Virus record (IMG/VR): IMGVR_UViG_3300021375_000203
Coordinates: 1-21,061 of that record
Source: a virus
Reading direction: 5' to 3' (one strand)
DNA length: 21,061 bases
The notes under the pieces were generated by a model. It was not told the DNA's origin. It made no database searches and was given only the letters and a program-made list of their open reading frames with translations. Position numbers and translations under genes: made by a program. Each line of letters starts with the position of its first letter. Position 1 is the first letter of the stretch. This document shows positions 1 through 7,735 of the stretch, piece after piece.

Positions 1-2
1 GG

Positions 3-1349
3 AAAGCTAGAAGGCATTTATGGACAAGAGATCAGCTAAAAGAAAAAGGTTTTTCTAGTGTTAACGATATACCATTAAATTGGTCGCCTGATACAGATGA
101 AAATAATTATGAAGCAGAAGAAGTATTTAAAAGAGCAGAAATATGGGAAATATGGGATAGAGTTAAAGAAAAAAGATATTATGTAGTTAAAGGGTACGAT
201 AAAGTTATTAGAGTAGATGATGATCCATATGAATTAGAAGGTTTTTATCCTACTCCAACACCAATGTTAGCTGTAAGAACTAATGATACAAGTGTTCCTA
301 TTCCTGAATTTACTTTGTATCAAGATCAAGCAGAAGAATTAGATAGAGTTACAAGTCGTATTAGTAATTTAATTGAAGGCTTAAAAAGACGTGGTGTTTA
401 TGATGCTTCTGTACCAGAATTATCACATTTAGCAAACGCTGGTGATAATGACTTTATACCATCAGAAAATTTTTCATTATTAGCACAAAAAGGTGGTCTA
501 GCTGGTGTGTTTCAACAAGAAGATATTTCCCCAATAAGCATGGTATTACAAGGACTATATACACAAAGAACGCAAATATTAGAAATAATATATGAAATTA
601 CAGGTATATCAGATTTATTAAGAGGTAACACAAAAGCAAGTGAAACTGCTACTGCACAACAATTAAAAGCACAATTTGGCAGTATGCGTATGCGAAAAAG
701 ACAAGAAGAAATAGAAAGATACATTAGAGATTTATTTAGAATTAAAGCAGAAATAGTAGCAGAACATTACGAACCAGAAATGCTACAGGCTATTACAGGT
801 ATAGAAGTTACTCCTGAAATGGTACAAATTATGCGAGATGATAAATTAAGAGCGTATAATATTGATGTTGAAACAGATTCTACTGTATTTGCTGATGAAA
901 ACGCAGAAAAACAAACAAGAATAGAGTTTTTACAAACTATGGGTTCTTATTTAGAAAAAGCTATAGCAATATCTAATGCTAATCCTTTGTTAACACCTAT
1001 TGCCTTTCAATCTTTAAGGTTTTTAGTTGGTGCATGGAAAGTCGGTAGAGATTTTGAAGAAGTAATTGACCAAACAGAACAAAGCATCATGCAACAAATG
1101 CAACAACAAATGCAAGCACCACCACAGCCTAGTGAAAATGAAAAAATAACACAAGCTAAGATACAAGGTGAGTTAATGCGTGAAAAAATGAAACAAGAAG
1201 GTAAATTAGCTGATATTCAAGCAAAATCAGGCGCAGAAATGACTAAAATTCAATCTCAAGCAGAACTTTCAAGAGAAAGAAACGCTTTAAAAGAAGATTT
1301 AGCTTTATTAAATACAGACGTTAAATTAGCAGAAAAGGCTATGGAATGA
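3..1349 (+). CDS. Portal protein (5' end outside the window)
   Basis: The frame is open from base 3 with no stop, so the gene begins upstream. The ATG at 264 is internal, because the 87 codons before it continue the same protein. Portal proteins form the dodecameric ring at one capsid vertex through which DNA is packaged and ejected. The visible N-terminal part has the W-T-R-D-Q-L segment and the 'AEIWEIWDR...YYVVKGYD...ELEGFYPTPTP' pattern typical of podovirus portals. It is followed by a helical stem region ('YQDQAEELDRVTSRISNLIEGLKRR' area) and a conserved 'ITGISDLLRG' segment. The last roughly 90 residues are Gln/Met-rich and then a charged coiled coil, as in portal barrel extensions. The stop overlaps the next start (ATGA). 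A large terminase gene would be expected just upstream. The portal assignment is strong; the exact subfamily is not resolved. Confidence 0.85.
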   Translation, partial: KARRHLWTRDQLKEKGFSSVNDIPLNWSPDTDENNYEAEEVFKRAEIWEIWDRVKEKRYYVVKGYDKVIRVDDDPYELEGFYPTPTPMLAVRTNDTSVPIPEFTLYQDQAEELDRVTSRISNLIEGLKRRGVYDASVPELSHLANAGDNDFIPSENFSLLAQKGGLAGVFQQEDISPISMVLQGLYTQRTQILEIIYEITGISDLLRGNTKASETATAQQLKAQFGSMRMRKRQEEIERYIRDLFRIKAEIVAEHYEPEMLQAITGIEVTPEMVQIMRDDKLRAYNIDVETDSTVFADENAEKQTRIEFLQTMGSYLEKAIAISNANPLLTPIAFQSLRFLVGAWKVGRDFEEVIDQTEQSIMQQMQQQMQAPPQPSENEKITQAKIQGELMREKMKQEGKLADIQAKSGAEMTKIQSQAELSRERNALKEDLALLNTDVKLAEKAME

Positions 1350-1606
1350 GTTATTTAAAAAACTATGATACTATAGATTGGTCAGGTGGCAAAGAATACC
1401 AAAAGAATAAAAACGCTAGGCGTGGTAAATCTTTGCAAGTTATGTCTGATATACAAGAGTTTGTGAGCCCTATAGACAAATCTGTTATAAGTAGCAGGTC
1501 TGGACTAAAGGCGCATGAAAGACGACATAAGGTTCGTCAAATAGGAAACGATTGGGCAGGAACAGCACGCACAAGTAGTGCTAAACCTACTGATTGGCAA
1601 CAATAA
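1346..1606 (+). CDS. Small conserved phage protein between portal and scaffold
   Basis: This 86-residue basic protein starts at an ATG overlapping the portal stop (ATGA), which suggests translational coupling. The middle carries 'MSDIQEFVSPIDKSVISSRS' followed by an Arg/Lys/His-rich helix (K-A-H-E-R-R-H-K). The 'SD...(Y/F)VSPI...I.SR' pattern is one I recognise from small uncharacterised proteins that sit next to portal genes in podovirus-like phages. There are no cysteines, signal peptide or membrane segment. Its fixed place between portal and scaffold suggests a role in head assembly or a minor virion component, but the function is unknown. Confidence 0.7.
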   Translation: MSYLKNYDTIDWSGGKEYQKNKNARRGKSLQVMSDIQEFVSPIDKSVISSRSGLKAHERRHKVRQIGNDWAGTARTSSAKPTDWQQ

Positions 1607-1624
1607 GTTCGGAAAGGAACTAAC

Positions 1625-2755
1625 ATGGAAGAAGTAAGCACTCCTGAAGTACAGGAATCAGCAGAAGCTCCAATGAGTCTTGATGCTGTTTTAGAAAGTT
1701 CTATCGGCAACACTTTAGACTCCGTTAATGAAGTAGAAGAAGCTCCAGTAGAAGATGCTGAACAAGTTTCTAAAGAATCATTAACAGTACCAGAACAACA
1801 AGAAACTTCTCCTGAAAAAGAAGAAGATGACTCTGACGACTTGGATCAGTTAGCTACTGCACAAGAAGATGACCAATCAGATTCGGAAAATTCAGAAGAA
1901 AACCCTGACAATTTAGAAGCAACTGAAAATTCTACGGAATCCAAACTAGAAGCTCCTAAAAATTGGACAGCTGATGTAAAAAAGGTGTTTGATACTTTAC
2001 CAGCAGAATCACAAGAGTTTATGATAAAGCGTGATAAAGAAATGACATCTGATTACACCAAAAAGACACAGGAATTAGCGGAACAACGCAAAAATATTGA
2101 AGCATTAGATAAAGTTCTACAACCAGCACGTCAAGCTATTAATGCAACAGGGATAGGAGAAGCAGAATATATATCTCGATTGCTTAATGCAGACAACGCC
2201 TTGAGAACTAATCCAAAAATGGCACTTCGACAACTTGCACAAGGTTACGGAATTGATTTGTCTACCATGAACGAAGAGAGTGAGTCTTGGAATGATCCAG
2301 ACCCACAATACGCCCAATTATTGCAACAAAACCAACAAATTATGCAAGAGCTTAATAATTTTAAACAACAAAATATACAAAGCACAGTTGCACAAACAGA
2401 ACAAACAGTAGAGCAATTTTCTAATAAAACTAATGCGGAAGGCAAATTAATGCACCCACATTTTGACAAAGTAAGAGTTAAAATGGGTAATTTAATAGAT
2501 GCTGGTGAAGCAAAAGGTTTAGATGATGCATATAGTAAAGCTGTAAGGTTAGATGATGACCTTTATGCAGAAGCTATTAAAACATCTAAATTATCAGTTA
2601 AAAAACAAGAAGATAGCAAAAGGAAAGCAGCAGTAGAAAAAGCTAGAAAAGTAAAACCTTCTGGTTCTGCAAATCCACCTAAAGGTTCTGTAGTAGCTAG
2701 TGATTTAGATAGTTTGTTAATGACAAATATTGAAGGAGCAGGATTTAGTGGTTAA
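1625..2755 (+). CDS. Probable capsid scaffolding protein
   Basis: This 376-residue protein lies directly before the major capsid gene, the usual scaffold position. The first roughly 110 residues are very acidic and low in complexity (runs of Glu, Asp and Ser, such as EKEEDDSDDLDQL). A segment 'APKNWTADVKKVFDTLP' and a long predicted coiled coil (about residues 130-260, rich in Gln, Lys and Glu) follow. The C-terminal part is basic (KKQEDSKRKAAVEKARKVK) before a flexible Ser/Pro/Gly tail. An acidic N-terminus, helical middle and basic C-terminal coat-binding helix match scaffold proteins, which template procapsid assembly and then leave. No protease signature is seen. The ribosome site is AAAGGAA about 7 bases before the ATG. 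The assignment rests on context and composition. Confidence 0.72.
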   Translation: MEEVSTPEVQESAEAPMSLDAVLESSIGNTLDSVNEVEEAPVEDAEQVSKESLTVPEQQETSPEKEEDDSDDLDQLATAQEDDQSDSENSEENPDNLEATENSTESKLEAPKNWTADVKKVFDTLPAESQEFMIKRDKEMTSDYTKKTQELAEQRKNIEALDKVLQPARQAINATGIGEAEYISRLLNADNALRTNPKMALRQLAQGYGIDLSTMNEESESWNDPDPQYAQLLQQNQQIMQELNNFKQQNIQSTVAQTEQTVEQFSNKTNAEGKLMHPHFDKVRVKMGNLIDAGEAKGLDDAYSKAVRLDDDLYAEAIKTSKLSVKKQEDSKRKAAVEKARKVKPSGSANPPKGSVVASDLDSLLMTNIEGAGFSG

Positions 2756-2792
2756 ATTGTATGGGTATAATTTTTTAATTAGGAAATAGATA
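2756..2792 (+). promoter_or_regulatory. Possible promoter and ribosome site before the capsid gene
   Basis: This 37-base gap contains a perfect TATAAT at 2766-2771, preceded two bases upstream by TG (TG-GG-TATAAT, not the exact extended -10 spacing). The best -35 candidate, TTTAGT at 2744-2749 with a 16-base spacer, matches consensus at only three positions. AGGAAA lies about 10 bases before the capsid ATG. A dedicated promoter for the most highly expressed virion gene would make sense, but TATAAT is frequent by chance in DNA this AT-rich. Confidence 0.25.
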
Positions 2793-3755
2793 ATGGCATC
2801 TCCAAATAGTACATTTACAGAGATTGTTACTACCACTCTTGCTAATTACAGCAGGACAATGGCAGATAACATAACCAACAATAACGCCTTACTTAAATCA
2901 ATAAGTGAAAAAGGCAACAAAATTGTAGCAGGTGGTCGTACAATAGTGCAAGAACTAGAATATGCACAAAATGGTACAGCTAAATGGTACAGTGGTTACG
3001 AAGTATTAGATACTTCAACAAGTAACACATTTACAGCAGCAGAATTTAATTATAAACAGCTTGCAGGTAATGTAGTTATATCTGGACTAGAGCAAGTAGA
3101 AAATTCTGGTAAAGAGCAAGTATTTAACCTTCTAAAATCAAGAGTAAGAAATCTTGAAAAAACACTTAAAAACACTATGGCAACTTCTCTCTATGCAAAT
3201 GGAACAGGAACAAATGGTAAAGATTTAGGTGGTTTAGGTTTATTAGTAGCTGATACTCCAACTAATACAGTTGGTGGTATTGATGCAAATACTTATTCTT
3301 TCTGGCAAAATCAAGTTTATGATTTTACAACTTCTTCAGCAGGTGGTGCAGTAGCATCAGCAACTAATATACAATCAGGCATGAACTCCGCTTGGTTATT
3401 AGCAATTAGAGGTGCAGATAAACCAGATTGTATCGTAGCAGACAGCACATACTTCCAATTCTATTGGGCTTCTCTGCAAACTAATCAAAGATTTACTTCT
3501 GATGATAGCGCAAGTGCAGGATTTATGAACTTAATGTTTATGAATGCACCTGTGTATTATGATGATCAATGTCCAGCAGCTCATATGTATATGCTGAATA
3601 CTGATTATCTATTCCTTCGTCCAGCTAAAGGTAGAGAGTTTACTCCTTTAGGGGAAAAGGCTTCTGTAAATCAAGACGCAATGGTGTTGCCAGTAGTTTG
3701 GGCAGGAAATATGACCTGTTCTAATCGTGCAAGACAAGTTGTTCTTAAAAACTAA
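2793..3755 (+). CDS. Major capsid protein
   Basis: This 320-residue protein has the N-terminal 'FTEIVTTTLANYSRTMADNITNNNALL' region, then 'GGRTIVQELEYAQNGTAKWYSGYE' and 'FTAAEFNYKQLAGNVVISG'. These are hallmarks of a podovirus/siphovirus major capsid family expected to have the HK97 fold. The 'RTIVQELEY' strand and 'SGLEQVENSGKEQVFNLLKSR' helix would form the E-loop/spine-helix region. The C-terminus ('VLPVVWAGNMTCSNRARQVVL') is the usual closing beta strand region. The protein would form the icosahedral shell, assembled on the preceding scaffold protein. No N-terminal delta-domain or protease is seen, which is consistent with a separate scaffold. Length is typical for the family. Confidence 0.92.
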   Translation: MASPNSTFTEIVTTTLANYSRTMADNITNNNALLKSISEKGNKIVAGGRTIVQELEYAQNGTAKWYSGYEVLDTSTSNTFTAAEFNYKQLAGNVVISGLEQVENSGKEQVFNLLKSRVRNLEKTLKNTMATSLYANGTGTNGKDLGGLGLLVADTPTNTVGGIDANTYSFWQNQVYDFTTSSAGGAVASATNIQSGMNSAWLLAIRGADKPDCIVADSTYFQFYWASLQTNQRFTSDDSASAGFMNLMFMNAPVYYDDQCPAAHMYMLNTDYLFLRPAKGREFTPLGEKASVNQDAMVLPVVWAGNMTCSNRARQVVLKN

Positions 3756-3773
3756 TAGAGAGGATTAAATAAT

Positions 3774-4238
3774 ATGTCTTATATTATAGGAATGGATATT
3801 ACAGAAACAAGTACGACTTTAGACTTTCAATTAGGTCAAATAGGTCAAACTTCTGATGGTAAGCTCTATAAATATGTTCAATATGTAGTAGGTGCAGGTT
3901 CAGTAGCCGCAGTTGCTGGTAACGTAGTAGGTTACTACGCAGCTAGTGGTGCTTCAGCAGGGCAAGTTGATATTGTTACTGCGGATGCTAGTGATACTGC
4001 AAGAGTAGGAGCTGGCGTACTTCAATCAGCACCAGCCACTAGCGAATATTGTTGGATACAGGTATCTGGTCCAGCAACATTAACAACTGCTTTAACAGCA
4101 GGTGCTGATGGTAACGCATTAACAACAGTAGGAGCAGGAGATTCAACACTTGATGTTTCTGGTGCTGTTACTGATTCTGTGTGTGCAACTGCTATAGATG
4201 CAAGTGCAAAAATAATAATGTGTCAATTTCCATTGTAG
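3774..4238 (+). CDS. Probable capsid decoration / head-stabilising protein
   Basis: This 154-residue protein immediately follows the capsid gene with a good GAGAGGA ribosome site. It is rich in Ala, Gly, Thr, Ser and Val, predicted mostly beta, and low in charge. Motifs such as 'QIGQTSDGKLYKYVQ', 'GNVVGYYAASG' and 'AGVLQSAPATSEYCWIQVSG' resemble small beta-barrel proteins encoded next to major capsid genes (DUF2190-like decoration proteins). Such proteins bind the outer shell and strengthen it. There is no signal peptide or membrane segment. The position and beta-rich, Ala/Gly-rich composition support the role. A precise family match would need a profile search. Confidence 0.65.
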   Translation: MSYIIGMDITETSTTLDFQLGQIGQTSDGKLYKYVQYVVGAGSVAAVAGNVVGYYAASGASAGQVDIVTADASDTARVGAGVLQSAPATSEYCWIQVSGPATLTTALTAGADGNALTTVGAGDSTLDVSGAVTDSVCATAIDASAKIIMCQFPL

Positions 4239-4241
4239 CAT

Positions 4242-4247
4242 TATAAT
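4242..4247 (+). promoter_or_regulatory. TATAAT box in gap after the decoration gene
   Basis: A perfect TATAAT lies between the decoration-gene stop and the hairpin that follows. No convincing -35 box is present at 16-18 bases upstream. If it worked as a promoter, the transcript would begin within or just before the hairpin at 4251-4276. Chance occurrence is likely in this AT-rich DNA, so this is a weak call. Confidence 0.2.
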
Positions 4248-4250
4248 ATG

Positions 4251-4276
4251 TAGAGGGTGGTTTATACTGCCCTCTA
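4251..4276 (+). other. Intergenic hairpin after the capsid genes
   Basis: TAGAGGG at 4251-4257 pairs with CCCTCTA at 4270-4276. Four more inner pairs are possible (T-G, G-T, G-C, T-A), leaving a 4-base loop TTAT. The stem is about 11 base pairs and stands out in a G+C-poor neighbourhood. It is followed by 'TACTTAAAAGGAG' and not by a T-tract, so it is not a standard intrinsic terminator. It could be a partial terminator, an RNA-processing or stability element, or an mRNA 5' or 3' structure separating capsid from tail-gene expression. Confidence 0.5.
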
Positions 4277-4295
4277 TACTTAAAAGGAGAATGAA

Positions 4296-4697
4296 ATGTC
4301 AGCAACATCTAATTTAAGAGCAACTTTTTATAAAGATGAAAACAAAAATGATTTAGTTAAAATTTCATTAATAGGCGACCCAAACACAGTAATTCTTGAT
4401 GTAAAAAACAATGGGGATCAATTAAAGAAAGATTTTCCAATACAATGGGCAGAATATTATAAAAATACAAAAAAAATTAAACAAAAAGAAACAGATTTAA
4501 ATGTGTTAGAATGCATGACAAGTAATAAAATAAAAGCGTTAGAATTAGAAGGTATTACTTCTGTAGAGCAGTTATCTGAATTATCAGATGGTGCGTGTCA
4601 TGGATTAGGTAAAGGCACACTAGATTATAGAAAAGAAGCAAAGGCTTTTATGATGGAAAAACATAATATTAAACCATTACAAGTGGTGGGCTCATGA
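4296..4697 (+). CDS. Small head-region protein with helix-hairpin-helix-like C-terminus
   Basis: This 133-residue protein has a strong ribosome site (AAAAGGAGA, about 6 bases before the ATG). The N-terminal half contains 'VILDVKNNGDQLKKDFPIQWAEYYKN', which resembles the 'RFP.QW..F' segment of small proteins found next to phage head genes. The C-terminal half, 'NKIKALELEGITSVEQLSELSDG' and on through 'GKGTLDYRKEAKAFM', looks like a helix-hairpin-helix motif: two helices around 'LEGITSVEQL' followed by 'GLGKGTLDYR'. The family is conserved in podovirus-like head modules but its job is not established to my knowledge. It may bind nucleic acid or the connector. Its stop overlaps the adaptor start (ATGA). 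Confidence 0.65.
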   Translation: MSATSNLRATFYKDENKNDLVKISLIGDPNTVILDVKNNGDQLKKDFPIQWAEYYKNTKKIKQKETDLNVLECMTSNKIKALELEGITSVEQLSELSDGACHGLGKGTLDYRKEAKAFMMEKHNIKPLQVVGS

Positions 4698-5401
4698 CAT
4701 TATTAACAATATGCCAAGATGCTGCAAATGAAGTAGGAGTACCATCTCCTAATGCTGTAATTGGATCAACAGACACAACAGTTATACAATTATTAGCCGC
4801 AGCCAATCGAGAAGGTAAAAATTTAGTATCTGGTTATGATTGGGAAATATTAGTAAAAGAAGAAAACCACACAGCTATAGCAGCCGAAAGTCAAGGAGCT
4901 ATGACTACTATTGCAGCAGATTTTGAAAGATTTAGCAATAATACTATGTGGAATAGGACTACAGATAGAAAGTTTTATGGACCATTAAATAATTCAGAAT
5001 GGCAAACATTAAAAGGTTCTGTACAAAGTGGCATAACAAATTATTTTAGAATTAGAGGAGGTTTATTATTAATAAATCCAGTCCCAACTGTAGGTAATTC
5101 TATTGTTTTTGAATACATATCTAAATATTGGGTAGATACAACAGGTAATGGTGAAGCTAATGCAGAAAAATTTACAGGTGATAGTAATACTACAGTATTA
5201 GATGAAGATATAATAACATTAGGTGTTATATGGAGATTTTTAAAACAAAAAGGTTTGCCTTATGATAACCAATTACAAGAATATCAATTAAAAATATTTG
5301 AAAAACAAGCTAAAGATGGTGCTAAGTCTATTCTTAGAATGTCTGGTAATACAAGATTATTTTTACCAGTTAATGAGCCAGAAGGGAACTTTACACTATG
5401 A
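4694..5401 (+). CDS. Head-tail adaptor (connector) protein, P22 gp4-like role
   Basis: This 235-residue protein starts within the previous stop (ATGA). The N-terminus 'LLTICQDAANEVGVPSPNAV' followed by 'QLLAAANREGKNLVSGYDWEIL' is a pattern I recognise from podovirus adaptor proteins that bind under the portal and close the packaged head. A beta-rich middle ('NYFRIRGGLLLINPVPTVGNSIVFEYISKYW') and a C-terminal helical part ('LGVIWRFLKQKGLPYDNQLQEYQLKIFEKQAK') complete the usual domain order. The protein is expected in the neck ring between portal and tail nozzle. The role is well supported by sequence pattern and position; the homology name is an inference. Confidence 0.75.
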   Translation: MTLLTICQDAANEVGVPSPNAVIGSTDTTVIQLLAAANREGKNLVSGYDWEILVKEENHTAIAAESQGAMTTIAADFERFSNNTMWNRTTDRKFYGPLNNSEWQTLKGSVQSGITNYFRIRGGLLLINPVPTVGNSIVFEYISKYWVDTTGNGEANAEKFTGDSNTTVLDEDIITLGVIWRFLKQKGLPYDNQLQEYQLKIFEKQAKDGAKSILRMSGNTRLFLPVNEPEGNFTL

Positions 5402-5463
5402 GGTATAATTATAAACCAAAACCTAAACCAAAACCTAAACCAAAGCCTAAAAGGAATTATTAA
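5398..5463 (+). CDS. 21-codon Lys-Pro repeat microprotein
   Basis: A tiny reading frame starts at an ATG overlapping the adaptor stop (ATGA) and ends in TAA overlapping the next start (TAATG). It encodes RYNY after the start Met, then six Lys-Pro dipeptides, then K-R-N-Y at the C-terminus. The product is about half Lys/Arg, has no acidic residue, and would be an extended polyproline-like cationic peptide. The ribosome site GAAGGGA lies about 8 bases upstream. The exact stop/start overlaps on both sides match the gene-junction style of this phage and argue that it is translated. The function is unknown. It could bind DNA or act on a virion surface, or it could serve only to relay ribosomes between flanking genes. 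Confidence 0.55.
   Translation: MRYNYKPKPKPKPKPKPKRNY
5413..5448 (+). repeat. Three tandem 12-base units encoding KPKP
   Basis: The unit AAACCAAAACCT occurs twice exactly and a third time with one change (AAACCAAAGCCT). Each unit encodes Lys-Pro-Lys-Pro. Alternating CCA and CCT proline codons set the 12-base period instead of 6. Such a tract can expand or contract by slippage, so copy number may vary between related phages. Confidence 0.85.
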
Positions 5464-5882
5464 TGGCTTTTTTAGATGACCAATTTAATAAATTATTTGG
5501 AGCAACACCAGAATCAGGTAGTTTTAGTGATATAGCTCAAAGTTTATTAAATAAAAGATATGATCCTGAAGGACATTTATTAGGTAGAGTTTTAAGAGAT
5601 GCACCTCCTCCTGATATGTCTGATATATTAAATAATCCTGATAATCCTAATGAAACTCCGCCTAATCCTGTAGATAGAACAAATGAACCAGACCCAAAAC
5701 CTTTTGTGCCTTCTGAATATACTATGAATATGCCAGCAAAAATGTCAATGGACATTGCAGGAGTTCCAAGAAAAAGAGAAGTAGGTATGGTTGGCGGTAA
5801 ACCAAGAATGCAATTAAATGCTAATACAGAAGAAGAAGAAGAAATGGCAAGATTAGCACAATATTTAAGGAATAGAGGGTAA
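5463..5882 (+). CDS. Pro/Met-rich small protein, function unknown
   Basis: This 139-residue protein starts at the ATG overlapping the microgene stop (TAATG), with AAGGA about 8 bases upstream. The N-terminus ('FLDDQFNKLFG', 'SFSDIAQSLLNKRYDPEGHLLGRVLR') looks helical and amphipathic. The middle is a disordered Pro/Asn/Asp-rich linker (residues about 48-85). The C-terminus has 'VPRKREVGMVGGKPRMQLNANTEEEEEMARLAQYL', a basic stretch followed by an acidic helix. There is no signal peptide or membrane segment. Its place between adaptor and nozzle genes suggests a minor virion or assembly protein. I do not recognise the family. Confidence 0.65.
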   Translation: MAFLDDQFNKLFGATPESGSFSDIAQSLLNKRYDPEGHLLGRVLRDAPPPDMSDILNNPDNPNETPPNPVDRTNEPDPKPFVPSEYTMNMPAKMSMDIAGVPRKREVGMVGGKPRMQLNANTEEEEEMARLAQYLRNRG

Positions 5883-7397
5883 ATGGCATTTCAACCAACA
5901 GGCGAAAGTACAACAGTTCCAGCACCTATTGGTGGTCTAAATACTAGAGATGCGCCTGATATGATGGAACAATCTGACGCAATACGTTTAGATAACTTTT
6001 TTCCAGGTAGTACAGATGTGTCGCTAAGAAATGGTTATACAAGCCATGCAACAGGTTTACCTAGTACAGTACAATCATTGATGGCGTATTCTTCTGGTGC
6101 AACTAATAAATTATTTGCAGCAAGTGGTGCTAATATTTATGATGTTACAAGTGCAGGGGGAGTAGGCTCACCACAAGTTACATCATTAAGTAATGCACAA
6201 TTTCAACATGTTAACTTTACAATATCTGGTGGTGGATTCTTATTTATAGTAAATGGAGCAGATGCACCTAGACATTACAATGGTAGTACATGGGCAACAC
6301 CATCATTAAGTGGTGTTACTGGTTCTACAATTAATAATGTTACAGTATTTAAAGAAAGATTATTTTTCTGTATTAATAATTCATTAAGTTTTGGCTATTT
6401 ACCCATTAATAATGTAGCTGGTACTGTATCTACTTTTAATTTAGGTAGTGTTTTTAACATGGGTGGTTTTATACAATCTATAGGGCAATGGACTAGAGAT
6501 GGTGGTTCTGGTCCTGATGATTATATTGTGTTTATAACTAATCATGGAGAAGCAGCAATATATTCTGGTTCAGACCCATCAGATGCTACAAAATGGAGTT
6601 TAGTTGGTACATTTAAATTACCTAGACCAATAGGAAAAAGATGTTTTATTAATATTAATTCTGACCTTATTCTTATATCAGAACAAGGTTTTATGCCTTT
6701 ATCACAAACATTAGTTACTGGAGAAAACGCTCCAGCAAAAGCTATATCTGATAAAATAAGTGGTAGTATATCGCAATCTGTTAATAGTTTTGCAGGAACT
6801 TTTGGTTGGCAAGCTATTATATATCCTAAAGGACAATATGGTTTATTTAATGTTCCTACATCTACAGTTGGGGATTTTGACCAATATGTTGTAAATGTAA
6901 GTACAGGTGCATGGGGTAGATTTACAGGGCAAAATGCGTATTGTTGGGAATTATTAAACGGAGAGCTGTATTTTGGTGAAAACACTAAAGTATTTAAAGC
7001 AGATGATGGCGATAGTGATAATAATGCAGCAATACAAGGAGATGCTAAAACAGCCTTTATATATTATGGTGGCAGAGGTTCTCCAAAAAGATTTACGTTA
7101 ATTAGACCAGTTATGGGTAGTAATGCTGATTTACCAGTTAGTATTGGTTTTGATGTAGACTTTAATGATGGCACAAGTGTATATACTCCTAGTTCTGCTA
7201 CTACTACAGGTTCAGAATGGGACACAGCAACATGGGATACTGCTACATGGGGTGGTACAGTACAAACACAAAAAGTATGGAGAAGTGTTGCCGATATTGG
7301 TTGGAACGCAGCCATTAGAATACGAACAAGTACAACTGCCCAATCTATTAAATGGCATGCTACAGATGTATATTTTGAAAGAGGGCGTGGTTTATAA
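5883..7397 (+). CDS. Tail nozzle / beta-propeller-like tail protein
   Basis: This 504-residue, almost entirely beta-predicted protein abuts the previous stop. The N-terminus 'VPAPIGGLNTRDAPDMMEQSDAIRLDNFFPG' followed by 'VSLRNGYTSHATGL' is a pattern I know from podovirus tail-tube or nozzle proteins (the 'PxGGLN.RD....M...A..L.N..P....v..R.G' start). Repeated blade-like units follow ('LFAASGANIYDVT', 'FLFIVNGADAPRHYNG', 'VTVFKERLFFCINNSL', 'GEAAIYSGSDPSDATKW', 'GELYFGENTKVFKAD'), consistent with a beta-propeller. Near the C-terminus (residues about 445-457) is a W-D-T-A-T repeat (E-WDTAT-WDTAT-WGG). It should sit below the adaptor and form the DNA exit channel. The structural tail role is secure; the nozzle label is inference. 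Confidence 0.75.
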   Translation: MAFQPTGESTTVPAPIGGLNTRDAPDMMEQSDAIRLDNFFPGSTDVSLRNGYTSHATGLPSTVQSLMAYSSGATNKLFAASGANIYDVTSAGGVGSPQVTSLSNAQFQHVNFTISGGGFLFIVNGADAPRHYNGSTWATPSLSGVTGSTINNVTVFKERLFFCINNSLSFGYLPINNVAGTVSTFNLGSVFNMGGFIQSIGQWTRDGGSGPDDYIVFITNHGEAAIYSGSDPSDATKWSLVGTFKLPRPIGKRCFININSDLILISEQGFMPLSQTLVTGENAPAKAISDKISGSISQSVNSFAGTFGWQAIIYPKGQYGLFNVPTSTVGDFDQYVVNVSTGAWGRFTGQNAYCWELLNGELYFGENTKVFKADDGDSDNNAAIQGDAKTAFIYYGGRGSPKRFTLIRPVMGSNADLPVSIGFDVDFNDGTSVYTPSSATTTGSEWDTATWDTATWGGTVQTQKVWRSVADIGWNAAIRIRTSTTAQSIKWHATDVYFERGRGL

Positions 7398-7735
7398 TGT
7401 TTATTACAGATAAAATATGGAAAGTATTAGAGCCAGCTATAGAATCAACACATGAAGTAACAAGAGAACAATTAGAAAAAATGATAGAAAGTGGAGAATA
7501 CCAACTGTTTGCAAAAGATAATAGTGCAATAATAACAGCACATCATGGACAAGTATTGCGTATAGGAGTAGGTGGAGGTAATTTAGTTACTATAAAAGAA
7601 ATTACGAAAAAAATTGAAAAATATGCAAAAAAGCGTAATTATAAATATATTGATATTTTAGGACGCAAAGGTTGGGAAAAAGTTTTAAACGGATATAACA
7701 AAAAAGCAGTATTATTGCGGAAGGAAATAGCATGA
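7397..7735 (+). CDS. GNAT-like small phage protein
   Basis: This 112-residue protein starts by TAATG overlap with the nozzle gene and ends in an ATGA overlap. The N-terminus 'ITDKIWKVLEPAIESTHEVTREQLEKMIESGEYQLF' and the middle 'AIITAHHGQVLRIGVGGGNLVTIKEI' resemble a compact GNAT fold. The C-terminal 'KRNYKYIDILGRKGWEKVLNGYNK' would be the usual 'R.G..r.l...Gy' end. Similar small proteins are common between tail-tube and ejection genes in podovirus-like phages. The usual acetyl-CoA P-loop (Q/RxxGxG/A) is not clear, so enzymatic acetylation is uncertain. It may be a structural or assembly factor with a degenerate fold. Confidence 0.6.
   Translation: MFITDKIWKVLEPAIESTHEVTREQLEKMIESGEYQLFAKDNSAIITAHHGQVLRIGVGGGNLVTIKEITKKIEKYAKKRNYKYIDILGRKGWEKVLNGYNKKAVLLRKEIA

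Noticed and set aside
264-1349. Portal gene starting at ATG 264
   Set aside because: The frame is open from base 3 and the upstream residues (WTRDQL, AEIWEIWDR, ELEGFYPTP) are typical portal sequence, so the gene is only cut by the window edge.
4251-4276. Intrinsic terminator
   Set aside because: The stem is good but no T-tract follows, and the next gene's ribosome site lies just downstream. It is kept only as a hairpin of unknown role.
5413-5448. CRISPR or origin iterons
   Set aside because: The three 12-base units have no spacers and are fully explained as Lys-Pro codons in a coupled reading frame.
6542-7315. Minus-strand frames opposite the tail nozzle gene, and other minus-strand frames in the window
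   Set aside because: They lie wholly inside well-supported plus-strand genes, lack ribosome sites and have Cys/Pro/Ser-rich low-information products. They are shadows of AT-rich coding DNA.
7165-7413. Plus-strand 82-aa frame in the end of the nozzle gene
   Set aside because: It is out of frame with a clear coding region, and its Leu/Gln/His-rich product reflects the repeat-bearing DNA of the real gene.
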